Assembly: GCA_020796225.1 (NCBI GenBank) | Contig: CM036765.1 | Span: 248,001-312,000, forward strand | Length of the DNA stretch: 64,000 nt | DNA from: Arion vulgaris | Lineage: Eukaryota; Mollusca; Gastropoda; Stylommatophora; Arionidae | Reading direction: 5' to 3' | Shown here: piece by piece, positions 31,101 through 41,689 of the stretch | How the letters are laid out: each line of letters begins with the position of its first letter | Numbering within the stretch: position 1 is the stretch's first letter | Notes under the pieces: generated by a model | The model's input: only the letters and a program-made list of their open reading frames with translations | Told to the model about the DNA's origin: nothing | Databases searched by the model: none | Made by a program: the position numbers and the translations under genes

Positions 31101-34030
31101 TATGTCTGACGCTCATTGAACATACCCCCCTTCTGTTATAGGTTTGGCCCTTTAAACGAACGACTATACTTGGGCCTTTTCCCAAAAATCTCGTGCAAGG
31201 GGTTGAAGCTTTCCCTGCAAAAAAGGTTAATACTTTCCTGCAAAAAAGGGGAAGAAGTAGATTTGCAAAAAGGGGAAGTGAACATTTCCCGGGAAAGGAA
31301 TATAAAAGTATTATGAAGACTTTATTAAATAAATTTATTAAGATTAATATTAATGAAAAACATGTATGAAGAAACCCCAATGTTCCCAAACCCTTTAAAG
31401 GGGAGGATTTCTGGGACTACCTCACCCGAGATTGGGGGGCAAAAACCCCGAAAGGAATACCTAAATCACCAGCCGGTTGTGGGGCCCCTATACTGACGTT
31501 TTTAAGCCGTTTTGGGAAGTCATCAAATTTAAAATTATTTTAAAAAACACCCTAAAGGGATTTTGAAATGAGAACAAAGGGCCACATAAAAAATCAAAAT
31601 TCAGAAAAAAAAGGGGTGGGGGCGGGACATACTGGGGTTAAGGGGAAGGGGTGGAAAAAGAAAGGGGGGAATTAATTGGTTAACCCTATTCAGGGAGAAA
31701 GATGGTAACTTTTTGAAGAATGGGTTAATAAACCCTGGGTACAAGACATGTTAGAAGGGGAACCCATCTGGGGTAATAATCAAACCCTTCATATAAAAGG
31801 GTTCTTGAAATCGAAAGTTTAACCCAAAAAAAGGGGGGCTGCAATGATAAAAAAGAAATTTTTATGAGCAACTAAAATAAATTAAAAACCCCCAAAAACA
31901 TGCCCTGTTAGTTAATGGGACAAATGCATTAAAGGAAATGTAGGGTAGAGATTAAAAAAACAAAAAAAAAACCTGAATAAAATGGAGAAAGACGGCGGAG
32001 TTTTATCCAACAGGGGGGTACCATTTTTGAATAAGGAAAATCCCTGGCATCACCAGAGGAGGCCCAGAACAGAGCCCATATGTCTTTTAAACAATTAGAA
32101 CATCATTGTGGATGCCCTGTACAGGGGGGAAAAGGGAAGGACTAATTTATGCATGGGAAATTAAAATGAGAAATTCACCATACAAAAAAGAAAAACGAAT
32201 AGACAGTCAGAACCCAAAATTGGGGAAAAAAAGGGGAATATCTGCTCAATTTAAAAAAGACGTCAAAGACTACAAAAAAAAAAGAAAAAAGAATATCGCT
32301 CAACTTAAAATAGACGTCAAAGACAAAAATAAAAAGGAAAAAAGAAATATTAGCTGGAACAAAATAGACGTCAAAGATCAAAAAAAAGGGGTAAAAGGAA
32401 TATGACAAAAAGAAAAGGGGAGGGGATAGAGAGTAAAAAGAAATATTAATGACGGGCAAAAAGGGGGAAAAAGGCATAAGACTGAAACAGTAAATCTTTT
32501 AAAACCCCAAAAAAACACGGGAAAGTTTAAAAAGGGTAAATAAAGAGTAAAGATGGTAAAATTTAAATGATCGAGCAGAAGAAAAGATGACAGAACATTT
32601 TGAAGAAATTTAAAAAATCCATCCACCAGTCTCTCAAGTTTGAGAAGTTTAAAACAGCTCTTGAATGCAAGAAAGATAAGTGTAGCTGAGGTAAGGGGCA
32701 ACCTTCACTGATAAACAATAAAGGGGGGGATTTTAAAAATTCTTCAGAAAAGCTCAAAGGGGTGATAAGAACTTAAGGGAAAAAAACTATTTAAAAGTAT
32801 AGGAAAAACTGTCCCAGTCAATGGAAAAAGGAAAAATTTTTAAAATCCCCAACAAAAAAACCAAGATTATAACAGCTGGAGAGGGGTCCCCCCTTATCAT
32901 AATACCAAAACTTTCTGCAAAAACATTCTTAATAGAATCAAAGGGGCAGGGACCCCGAGAAAAAAAAAGCTCGTTTTACCGGGGGTTTGGGGAAAAATTC
33001 CCCAAACAATTTTGGGAAAAACATCAGAATCAACCCTTTTACTAAATTTCATGATTTTTAAAAACCTTTTATAATTCAAGAATCTTTGTGGAATATTTGA
33101 GATGCTTGGAATACCAGACAAAAAAAAAACATTATTAAACCTCTGAGGCCGTTGCTTTGTACGATGCTGGACACAGCGCTGGTTTATCGTTGGAAAGGTA
33201 AAGCAAGACTGTTTTTATCTCCGCTTTTTTTGGGGTTTAATTGACTGGGGATGCAAAAAGTTGAGGGGCGAAACTGGATCGTTGGTAGAAAAACAATAGA
33301 AGATTTGGAATTTGGGTGATATTCCCTTTTTAAAAAAAAAACAACCAAAATATGGGAAAAAAAAGACTTTTATCTTAGCTCAAAGTTGGGTAAAAGCTTA
33401 AAAAAAAAATAATGGAAAAACCTATGGCAAGTAACCAGAAAACTAAATCTAAAATGATAAAATAACAGAGCAGTTCATTAGAAGGGAATTTTTATTAAGG
33501 GAAAAGTTAAAAAAAGAAATCATGATACAATTGGCAAAACAACATCATTTTTAAAAATCTAAAAAAATATGGGAAACCAAGTTATTAGTATTAAATAAAT
33601 TCAATTTTCAATTCAAATTTTTTTTAACCCAACATTTAAAGGGGGTTGGAAAAAAAGACCAAAGATAAAAACAAGTTGAATGATTTAAAATAGATGTCCA
33701 AAAAAAGAATATAAAATGGGAAAAATTCAGGAGAAGTGATGAAAACAGGAAAGTCTGGTCAACCACTAGTGACCTTTTTAAGAAAAGAAGATGGAATATG
33801 TTGGGCACCAAAGAAAATGATCAACAATATCAAAGCAGGGATTGAAGTGGGGTCAAAGGGGTTTAGAAAGAAGGGGGACCCAAGGGGAAAAAGCAAACTT
33901 TTGAGAGGAGAAAATTCTAGTTCCATAAGTTTAGGGGTTGCCCCGGGTAGGCGGATTGAGAAACGCTTTCAGGGCCTTTTAACTTTAAACCCAAGAAATT
34001 TTTATATTTCATTATTATTGTGAAGACAGA
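31101..34030 (+). mobile_element. RTE-like LINE copy in a poorly resolved sequence block
   Basis: Behind heavy distortion, RT blocks are visible in order on the plus strand: a TGACAGAACATTTTGAAGAA segment (HFEE; 32587-32606) followed by bases matching the LNRPSP region; TGGAGAGGGGTCCCCCC (32877-32893, the NWRGITLL region); AATAGAATCAAAG (32931-32943); GATGCTTGGAATACCAGAC (33101-33119, the LGIPD region); and AGGGGGACCCAAGGGGAAAAA (33870-33890, the RGRPRKTW region). Spacing fits the RTE-like RT. Runs of G, C and A are inflated and indels are everywhere, so no frame survives. 31101-31400 is unassigned. A three-unit repeat with GACGTCAAAGA lies at about 32235-32400. Confidence 0.5.
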
Positions 34031-34115
34031 TTGTAGGGGGGTTTCGAAAACTTCATTATTGAGAAAATATACCACACGGTCCTGGACTTGGGAAGTACCT
34101 AGCAGATCATACGTT
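34031..34115. other. Transition from poorly resolved block to tandem repeat
   Basis: Short segment; nothing recognised. Confidence 0.3.
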
Positions 34116-34400
34116 GTGTTGACCTACGAAAGGCGATAACTGGCACAACGTACAATCGTTGTTGGCTCAGATCACACAAATCACACAAAGAGTGGTTAAC
34201 TGGGGGGGTTAAAACCACTTGTAGGGCATAACTGGCACAACGTACAATCGTTTTAGGCTCAGATCACATAAATCATAAGAGGGTTAACTGGGGGTCGTTG
34301 TGTTGACCCACTTGTGGCGATAACCACAAGTACAATCGTTGTTAGCTCAGATCAACAAATCACACAAAAGAGTGGTTAACTGGGAGTCGTTGTGGATCGT
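34116..34400 (+). repeat. About 92-bp tandem repeat, 3 copies
   Basis: Each unit has CGATAACTGGCACAACGTAC, then AATCGTTGTTGGCTCAGATC, then CACACAAA and GTGGTTAACTGGG. ATAACTGGC starts at about 34136 and 34229, with a diverged third near 34319. Confidence 0.85.
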
Positions 34401-35424
34401 TGGAAAAAAAAGAAGAGAGATTTTAATTCGAAAAATAATCATGAAACTGGAGACGGTCTTGAAGTTATACCTAATGTAAATAACTCACGCTCTAAAACTC
34501 ACATCACATACGAAGAAAGGGCGTGTAACTAGTGGTTGATGGAGAAGAAGAAAGCGGGTATTTTTGAGTCCATTCCATCTGCTAGTGAGTCATTCACATC
34601 TCTATGAGTCCATTCACATCTGCTAGTGATCCATTCACATTTTGCTAGTAGTCAAAGTCTCAATGGTTATACCCGGAGGGGAAAAGTTGGAATTATTATC
34701 CCAAAAGTAATAAAATCAATAAAAATATTCAATAATACAGACCGGGAAAAATTGTTTACATAAATGTAATTTTTTCTTGCAATAAGGTCAGCAAATAGGA
34801 AAACAATGACCACAATACTAAGAGCAAACGTATTCCCATTGACAACGTGTTGGTGTAAACAAGGACATTAGCTATTCAGTGAACAAGTGAATAAATGCTT
34901 TTGAAAATAAGTTGAGTTTATCGTTGGATCATCCTCACTGCGCATGGAACCAACTCTATAAGTGCTCTGATCTCCTCCCCCAAGTATGTCTCTGAGGGTG
35001 GGCGACCAACGACACCGTTCTTTGTTCTTTCTATTCTTTTGCTACCCGTTGAAAATAAGTGTTACAGAAGAATTCTATGCACATAGACAGAAAAGAATAA
35101 ATTCCAGTTTCTAGATAGAACTAAACATCAAAAACTCTTGAATGTTACAAATAGAATGAAAAATCTAAATACTTTGAAATTGAAAAAATACATGAAAGTT
35201 GGAGAAGACCATTATGAAATGGGAATATCATCAAAGAGAGAAGAGGAGACCAGGAGATCTAGTTTCAGGATGTAACTTATGGTTTAACAGAGAGCGCTGC
35301 AGGAGTACAACCCGGCTTTGAAGAAGAAATTCGAAAGATGTTTAGTGGCAACTTTCGTTCATGACAAGCTATTTGATGATGATAATGATGAGTAGGTAGA
35401 TAATTGTCATGTGACATCTTATAC
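34401..35424. other. Spacer with a 21-bp repeat and retroelement debris
   Basis: GAGTCCATTCACATCTGCTAG and variants occur four times at 34565-34650. At 35190-35280 the string GTTGGAGAAGACC then GAGAAGAGGAGACCAGGAGA recalls the RGRPxxxW end of a LINE RT, and GTTGGAGAAGACTTATGGAA at 20357 is similar, but this is weak. No host gene was seen. Confidence 0.4.
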
Positions 35425-38300
35425 GGACACAATTATCAACAAGCATCTATATGTACAACTTATCAACAAGCAACTATATTTCAACTATCAACAAGCATAC
35501 TATATGTAAACTTATCAACAAGCATGCTATAGTACAACTTATCAACAAGCATGCTATATGTACAACTTATCCAGCATGCTATATGTACAACTATCAACAA
35601 GCATACCTATATGTACAACTATCAACAAGCATGCATATGTACAACTTTTCAACAAGCATCTATATGTACAACTATCAACAAACATACTATATGTACAACT
35701 TTTAACAAAGATGTATATTAAAACTTATCAACAAGCATGCTATAAGTACAACTTATCATCAAGCATACTATATGTACAACTTATCACAAGCATTTCTATA
35801 TGTACAACTTATCAACAAGCATCTATAAGTACAACTTATCAACAAGTATTTTATGTACAACTTATCAACAAGGCATACATATTGACAACTTATCAAAACA
35901 TACTATATACAACTTATCAACAAATACTATATTACAACTTATCAACAACATACTATATGTCAATTATCAACAAGCAACTATATTACAACTTATCAACAAG
36001 CATGCTATATGTACAACTTATCAACAAGCGTATATGAAAACTTATCAACAAGCATACTATATTACAACTTATCAACAAACATACATATGTACAACTTATA
36101 ACAAGCACAGTTATATGTCAACTTATCAACAAGCATGCTATATGACAACTTATCAACAAGCATGCTATATGTACAACTTATCAACAAGCATATATATTCT
36201 TTATCAACAAGCATCTATATTCAACATCAACAAGCATCTATAGTTTATAAACAAGCATCTATATGTACAACATAACAAACTACATATGTACAACATAAAA
36301 GCATACAAAATGCAACTTATAACAAGCATACATATTACAAATCAACAAGCATACTATATAAAAAACTTATCAACAAGCATACTATTACAACTTATCAACA
36401 AATACATATGTTCTTATCAACAAGCATGCTATATGTACCTTATAAAAAAAGATATGCAACTTATCAAAAAGGGCATTATATTCAACTTATCAACAAGATA
36501 CTATTTTACAATTATCAAAAAACATATGTACAACTTATAACAAAATTATGAAAACTTACCCAAAAGCGTATTTAAAATTATAAAAAATATATGTACAACT
36601 TATCAACAAATGCAAAAGAAAACTTATCCGCATGATAATGCCAACTTATCAACAAGCTTTCATATGTACAACATCAAAAAAGAAAAGACAATTTTTATCA
36701 AAAAGCATATATATGCAATTTATCAACAATATGTAAACTTATCAAAACATGTATATGTACAAATAAAAAACAAATTTTTAAAATTTTATAAACAAGCATA
36801 CTATATGTAAACTTAACAAATGAAAGTACAATTATAAAAATTTTCCATATTACAATTATAAAAAGTGATTTTGTACAACTTATCAACAAGCATATATATG
36901 TACAAATAACAAGCATGATATATGTACAACTTATCAACAAGCATATATATGCAACTTTCAAAAAGCTTTATATGTACAACTTATCAACAAGCATACTATA
37001 TGTCAACTTATCAAAAAGCATACTATTTTACAAATCAACAACATTAATAAATTTTTATCAACAAGCATATATAAGTAAACAAAACATGCATAATAAACTT
37101 ACCCGCACTATAAGTCATTTACAAAACATGCTAAAATAAAACTTATCAACAAGCATAAAAAGGGCCAACTCAACAAGCATGCAAAATACAATTACAACAA
37201 GATATATATGTAAACTTATAAAAAGCATGTAAGAAACTTATCAACAAGCATGTATAAGAAACTTATCAAAAGATAATATGTAAACATCCAAAAGCATGCT
37301 ATAAGTACAACTTTCAAAACATACTATGTAAAACTTATCAAAAGATGCTATAAACATCAACAAAATTATTTTTAAAACATCAAAAAATTTAAAAGTACAA
37401 TTTATCAACAAGTAATATGAAAATTTTTAAAAAAGATACTATATGTACAACATAACAAGATTATTTTACAACTTATCAACAAGCATTATAAGAAATTTAT
37501 AACAAGCAATATAAAAATTATCAACAAGCGCTATATGTACAACTTATCAACAAGCATATATATGTAAAACTTATCAAACATACTATATGTACAATTTATG
37601 CATATATATTAAAACTTATAACAAATACTATATGAAAATTTTATAAAACAACATACTATAACAACTTATAAACAAGCAAAGTACAACTTATAACAACATG
37701 AATTACAACTTATCAACAACATGCTATTTTACAACTTATCAAAACATACTATATGTACAACTTATCAACAAGCATACTATATGTACAATTTCAACAAGCA
37801 TACTATATGTAAACTTATCAAAAAATTATATTAAAAAATTTATCAACAAGATACTATATGTAAAACTTATCAACAAAAAATGTAAATTACAACAAGCAGC
37901 ATATGTACAACTTATCAACAAGATTATATGCAACTTATAAAAAGAGATATATGTAAAAATTAACAAATCCTTATTAAACTTTAACAAGCATAATAAAAAC
38001 TTATCAACAAGTACAAGCAACTTATAAACAACATACTATAACAACTTACAACGCATATAATTACAACATCAAAAACATATATTTTAAACTTACCCAAAAA
38101 CTATATGTAAAATTTTATCAACAACATACTATATGTAAACATCAAAACATACAATTTTAACTTATCAAAAACATGTATATTAAACTTATCAAAAACATAC
38201 TATATTACAACATCAAAAAGCCTATTTTAAAAACTTATCAAAAAAGAGCTATTTTAAAATCAAAAGAATATAGTAAATTATCAAAAAGCTTTAAGTAAAA
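35425..38300 (+). repeat. 28-bp minisatellite, about 100 copies, decaying rightwards
   Basis: The unit contains CAACTTATCAACAAGCAT followed by ACTATATGTA. Units at 35425-36250 are fairly regular. Beyond about 36250 most have lost one or more bases and gained A runs. Frames such as 35558-36037 and 35800-36243 are the repeat read as YNLSTSI and are not genes. Confidence 0.95.
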
Positions 38301-38590
38301 CTTAAAAGCTCACAAAATTCCCAAGCCGGGGGAAAAATAAAAAAAAAAGGGAAAGGGGAATAAAGGAATTGAAAGTTGATAGACGGACAAAGGACAACGG
38401 CGCCAGCTCCTGATTTTTACACTATTGCTCCCATTTGTCCAAAATTTTTGGGTTGTTTTCGTGGTTGTGCGTTTTATGCGTGTCAAATTTTTTTAGAACC
38501 GGGGGATAAAGGCAAGTTGCACAATTTAAAAAAACCTTTGGTAGAGAGGACATTGGGCTACGTTACAGACAGAGGGTTTAAAATAAAAGG
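38301..38590. other. Poorly resolved block, unassigned
   Basis: A 73-residue frame at 38376-38597 is open but unrecognised. Inflated runs (GGGGAAAAATAAAAAAAAAA type) suggest unreliable bases. Confidence 0.3.
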
Positions 38591-38880
38591 GAGATAGACG
38601 GGGTTGAAACTGTACAGGTAGATAAAAAATTGAAAATTGAAGATGAAAATGAAACTTTCAAGAAAGAAAAAAAACTTAAATAAAGAAAAATAGAAACTGT
38701 GGGACATAGAAAATAGAAACTGGGAATGAAAAAAAAGAAAATTTTCGGTAATGAAAAGAGAAACTGACAGATGTAAAAAAGTAAAACTGTCATACAAAAA
38801 ATAGAAACGTACAGGTAGATAGAAAATGAAATTGTACAAAATGAAAAGTAATACTTCCCAAAAAAAAAATGAAATGTACA
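38591..38880 (+). repeat. About 28-bp tandem repeat, locus 1
   Basis: Units contain GAAACTGTACAGGTAGATAG followed by AAAA, in variable states of decay. The same repeat recurs at 41320-41405. Confidence 0.75.
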
Positions 38881-39240
38881 GGGATATTAGGGGCCTGTTT
38901 TATTTTTTCCCAATGTTCTAATTGGGGTTCACATCAAAATAATGTGACTGTGCTGGCCTGTTTTATTATACGACATGGTTTACCTCCTCCATCATTTCTA
39001 TCTACAACTTTTTAATCTCTTGATCTTAGATCTAGTTGGCCATTACCCCCTTTTTTATACCAGAAAGATATTTTCTGAGGGATTTGTAAATTTTAAAATT
39101 TATTTCCTTCATAAGAACAACATTTTCTTTTTTCCAAAAAAATTTTAAATTCCCTTTCCTGAACAAGTCACAATTTAATTCCCCTCAGCTTTCCCTTCAG
39201 AACTTTCATTAAAATTTTTTTAAAAATCCACAAAATCAAT
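38881..39240. other. Poorly resolved spacer
   Basis: T- and C-rich with run inflation. No gene was seen. Confidence 0.3.
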
Positions 39241-39420
39241 ATTTTCATGGCTTAGCCAATTTTTCCCCCAATCTCAGGGCTTCAGCCAATTCTGTCCTCC
39301 AATTTTAGGGCGGGGGGAATTGTCCCCCCAATCTCAGGACAGCCTTCTTCCCAATCAGGGGTTGTCATTCCTTCAACTTGGGGCCCAACCCCGCTCCCTG
39401 GGGAAACCAACTGTCCTCCA
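39241..39420 (+). repeat. About 35-bp degenerate repeat
   Basis: Four or five units with CCAATCTCAGGGCTTCAGCC or variants, interspersed with inflated C runs. Confidence 0.6.
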
Positions 39421-39629
39421 CTTTGTTCCCACCTTTAAAAGAAAAAAAATCCTATAAAAAAAGTCAAATAACAATTAAACTCCTTCCCCCATTTCCAAAT
39501 TTTTTTAGATCAATTCCCCTCCACAAAACTAATGAATATTTGAAGCCACCCAAAAAGTCCTACTGGTGTGATCCCTTTACTCACTGGATCTTAATTTTAC
39601 TGGGCTTCACAAATAACACGGCGTCTGTT

Positions 39630-39785
39630 TTAGCTCCACAGAGATTAATCCGCTCCCTCCACAGAGATGAAGGAATTGCCGAGCTACCTCCCCAGAGAGT
39701 AAAGGGGGGTGTCGAGCACCATCCCAGAGATGTAACGGAATTTTCCGAGCTACCATCCCCAGATGTAGGGGCTGCCTGCTTGACA
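39630..39785 (+). repeat. About 45-bp repeat, 3 copies
   Basis: The string GAGCTACC or GAGCACC, then TCCCCAGAGATGTAACGGAA and TTGCCGAGC or TTTCCGAGC, recurs near 39690, 39717 and 39748. Confidence 0.6.
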
Positions 39786-40024
39786 GCATCCGCTTCAGCC
39801 CCAATTCCATCCACGTATTTATACCAGGCTGGGAAAAAAATCTATACCAGTTTGGGTTTCAATCTATACCCCCCAAAGTTCTAGATCGGGGTTTTTTTTC
39901 TCAAAAAATCCCCTCAATAATCTATGATTTTGGTCTAGAACATCCCCATTTATTCAACCCCAATCCGAAACATTTTTGTCACTTGTTTTTCAGACTGCAC
40001 CCAAAACTGTACCCTTTTAAAATT

Positions 40025-40345
40025 TCGGGGAAAAAACATGGTTCTGGAAAAAAAACATGGCTAGGAAAAAAAACATGGTTTTAGAATGAAACATGGTTCT
40101 AGGGGAAATGAAACATGGTTTTTAGGAAGTAAAAAAACATGGGTTTTAAAAAAAAACAGGTTTAGGGTGAAACATGGTTCTGGAAGTGAAAAATGTTCTG
40201 AAAAAAACATGGTTTAGGAAGTAAGAAACATGGTTTTAGGAAAAAACATGGGTTTTAGGGAAGAAACATGGTTCAGGAAGTAAAACATGGTTCGGAAAGA
40301 AACATGGTTCTAGGAAGTAAGAAACATGGTTCTAGGGGAAAAAAA
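40025..40345 (+). repeat. 22-bp tandem repeat, about 15 copies
   Basis: Unit AAACATGGTTCTAGGAAGTA plus AG, with many run-length errors in the left two thirds and cleaner units at the right end. Confidence 0.88.
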
Positions 40346-40399
40346 CAGGAAAATTTCATCCTTTGTCTTTTTTTAAATCACAAAAAAAGTTTGTTATGA

Positions 40400-40975
40400 A
40401 GATGAAAATCCACATCCCAAAGGACGTATCAATCACAGTAAACGGTGTTGATTTTCTAGGCACCACTTTTGGGTTTAGTAGTTTGCCATTGCTTTCTGAA
40501 GGTGAGGTCTATTTTACCTTTTGAAAAAATTAAGATGCAAACACGTCACCATAAACACAAAAGAGCAATTTTCAACACAATCTTTCTCCCCACATTATGT
40601 TACCAGTTCCAAACCTGGACGCTGACAACAAACGATAGAAGAAAACTAGTCATCAGAGATGAAGTGTCTACGCAGAATGCGGGGTGTAAAAGAAGAGACC
40701 GGTTGAGAAATGAAGACATCAGGAAAAAGTGGGTACAACATCAGTATTTAGACTTCATCAGAAACAACAAATTAAATGGTTCGTCACTAAAAAGATTACC
40801 ATCAGACAGGCATCCAAAGAGCAATCTCTCGATACAATGGGTACAAAGCAAAGGCCGCCACGCAAAGATGGACTTCAGAGATAACAGAGGGACGAAAGAG
40901 ACTATCTACGAAGCGCATACATAGGCCCGTTTTAAAAAATCTCTTCCTGACCTGACGCTGTGAGGCATACAGGAT
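40400..40975 (+). pseudogene. LINE-C-like RT C-terminal fragment
   Basis: From about 40432 the translation gives a VNGVDFLGTTFG-like thumb block. The frame 40469-40924 then has FNTIFLPTLCYQFQTWTLTT, RDRLRNEDIRKKWVQHQYLD and a Ser/Lys-rich tail. This matches the C-terminal part of LINE RTs (FxPTLxYQxQTW, RRDKxRNExIR). No catalytic core is present. The first part is homologous to 20530-20615. Confidence 0.75.
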
Positions 40976-41029
40976 TCGAAAAAGAAGAAGAAAGAAAAAT
41001 CCACCGAAACGAATTTGCTTCAAACTTGC

Positions 41030-41102
41030 CAACGTGGCGTTTGAACCAGCTACGCTAGGGTTCGTGATCAAACTCACTACCGCTTGAGCTACAGCCGCTC
41101 AC
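41030..41102 (-). mobile_element. tRNA-derived SINE head
   Basis: On the minus strand GCGGCTGTAGCTCAAGCGGT then AG gives a good box A. GCTGGTTCAAACGCC, about 50 bp on, gives a fair box B. The D stem CTCA/TGAG pairs, but the T stem does not, so it is not a functional tRNA. A pyrimidine-rich tail follows at 40978-41000 (minus-strand TTTTTCTTTCTTCTTC). Confidence 0.6.
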
Positions 41103-41319
41103 TAGATCGTTAAATCAGTCATTCTTCGAATAGCACGCGAATATCACGTGATGTTTACTTCCTCCTAAGTGTCCCAAATTTTTTTGAGTACACATATTTC
41201 TTTTCCGAAATACTCAGATTTTATAATGCGGTATGGTTACATTTTTTTCCTTACTTTCGTCTGCTTGATATCCGATCTCATTATATGATTATCTCGTGCT
41301 ATAAACATAACTTCACTGT
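41103..41319. other. Spacer, no gene seen
   Basis: Short AT-rich stretch; nothing recognised. Confidence 0.4.
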
Positions 41320-41405
41320 CACAGATAGAAAAGCAGAAGTTGTGCATGTAGAACAGTAGAAACTGTACAGGTAGATAGAAAAGTAGAAACTTTACAGGTA
41401 GGACT
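41320..41405 (+). repeat. About 28-bp tandem repeat, locus 2
   Basis: Three units with GATAGAAAAG(C/T)AGAA then ACTGTACAGGTA, the same repeat as 38591-38880. Confidence 0.8.
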
Positions 41406-41689
41406 AGGAACTCGATTTCACCTACACTGATATCAGGGACGTCTAGAAAAATATCCAGATTGTTCCACAAGGAGCGAACCGGTATCTTTGGAATGAGAGA
41501 CGAGCAATTAACAGTTACGCCACAAGAATCAGGATATCAAACTGTATGAACTCACCTACCATAAGAATCAGGATATCACAAGAACATATTCGACTGTTAC
41601 TACAAGCAGGCGGAAAGTGAATCAAGTACTTTATAGCTATAATTTGTTTCAAACTTCGTGAACACGCTAAGGTTTAATTTACGAAATCT
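41406..41689. other. Spacer with a short duplication
   Basis: The string AGAATCAGGATATCA occurs at about 41525 and 41564. No gene was seen. Confidence 0.4.

Noticed and set aside
38376..38597. 73-codon frame with several Cys residues
   Set aside because: It lies in a block of doubtful base calls and matches nothing I know.
41030..41102. Candidate tRNA gene on the minus strand
   Set aside because: Box A and D stem are good but the T stem does not pair and the acceptor ends do not match; better read as a SINE head.
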